The notes beneath the pieces were generated by a model. It made no database searches and was not told the DNA's origin. It saw only the letters and a program-made list of their open reading frames with translations. Of a DNA stretch of 64,000 nt, positions 63,667-64,000 are shown in pieces (positions within the stretch are counted from its first letter, which is position 1; each line of letters starts with the position of its first letter). The DNA is from Anseranas semipalmata (lineage: Eukaryota > Chordata > Aves > Anseriformes > Anseranatidae): assembly GCA_013399115.1 (NCBI GenBank), contig VXAA01003854.1, positions 339,431-403,430 of the forward strand. Direction: 5' to 3'. The translations under genes were made by a program, and so were the position numbers.

Positions 63667-64000
63667 AATCATAGAATGGCCTGGGTTGGAAGGGACCTCA
63701 AGGATCATCTAGTTCCAAACCCCTGCCACAGGCAGGGATGCCACCCACTAGATCAGGTTGCTCAGGGCCTCCTCTAACCTGGTCTTGAACACCTCCAGGG
63801 ATGGGGCATCCACAGCCTCTCTGGGCAACCTGTTCCAGTGCCTCATCACCCTCTGAGTGAAAAAAATCCTTCGAACCTCTAATCTAAATCTCCCCTATTT
63901 TATTTTAAAACCATTGCCCCTTGTCCTATTGTTATCTACCCGAGTAAAGAGTCCTTCTCCATCCTTTTTATAAGACCCCTTTAAATATTGAAAGGCTGCG
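63667..64000 (-). mobile_element. CR1 LINE, 3' part, minus orientation, runs off the window
   Basis: Begins AATCATAGAATGGCCTGGG and TTGGAAGGGACCTCAAGG, then follows the usual avian CR1 text (CTTGAACACCTCCAGGGATG, GGGCAACCTGTTCCAGTGCC, CCCCTTGTCCTATTG) without large gaps up to the right edge. The reading is the reverse complement of the 3' end of CR1. It is the best preserved CR1 copy here and the strongest evidence that the sequence is avian. The 5' part, if any, lies beyond the window. Confidence 0.95.

Noticed and set aside
1..64000. CRISPR arrays, operons, prokaryotic promoters, rRNA
   Set aside because: The window is vertebrate non-coding DNA. No regularly spaced repeats with unique spacers and no gene clusters exist.

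Overview
The window is vertebrate nuclear DNA from a bird. The clearest evidence is several decayed CR1 LINE fragments, including one running off the right edge with the typical avian CR1 3' end. There is also a GC-rich retroelement-like island, together with AT-rich background, long poly-A/T runs and no bacterial-type gene density. The species is not resolved. Nothing resembles an operon, CRISPR array, rRNA or tRNA.

Layout. From 1 to about 48 kb the DNA is a gene desert or the inside of a very large intron. It holds simple repeats, CR1 scraps at 5.3 and 25.9 kb, and AT-rich stretches rich in homeodomain-like TAATTA/CAATTA words that look like candidate non-coding regulatory elements (about 4.7-5.1, 9.7-10.5, 14.8-15.2 and 31.1-31.4 kb). 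It also has two CTCF-like motifs, a 17-bp perfect hairpin at 10.5 kb, and one possible minus-strand exon at 35.2 kb that does not read through cleanly. A 1.5-kb GC-rich island at 38.0-39.6 kb includes a rearranged avian retroelement remnant.

From about 48 to 62.2 kb the plus strand carries a series of short open segments next to splice-like signals. They read like one extracellular or luminal glycoprotein, with N-x-S/T sites, scattered cysteines and alternating beta-strand-like sequence. The best supported are 61552-61701 and 61801-61901, which are phase-compatible across a 99-bp GT-AG intron, then 60602-60847, 57852-57973 and 48330-48745. I do not recognise the family. Some neighbouring segments carry stops or incompatible phases, so the locus could be a real gene seen without transcripts, a lineage-specific gene, or a decaying pseudogene. 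This is the most interesting part of the window. The last 330 bases are a CR1 element.

All coding calls are exon candidates made by eye from open frame and splice signals. Without transcript or protein comparison they stay provisional.
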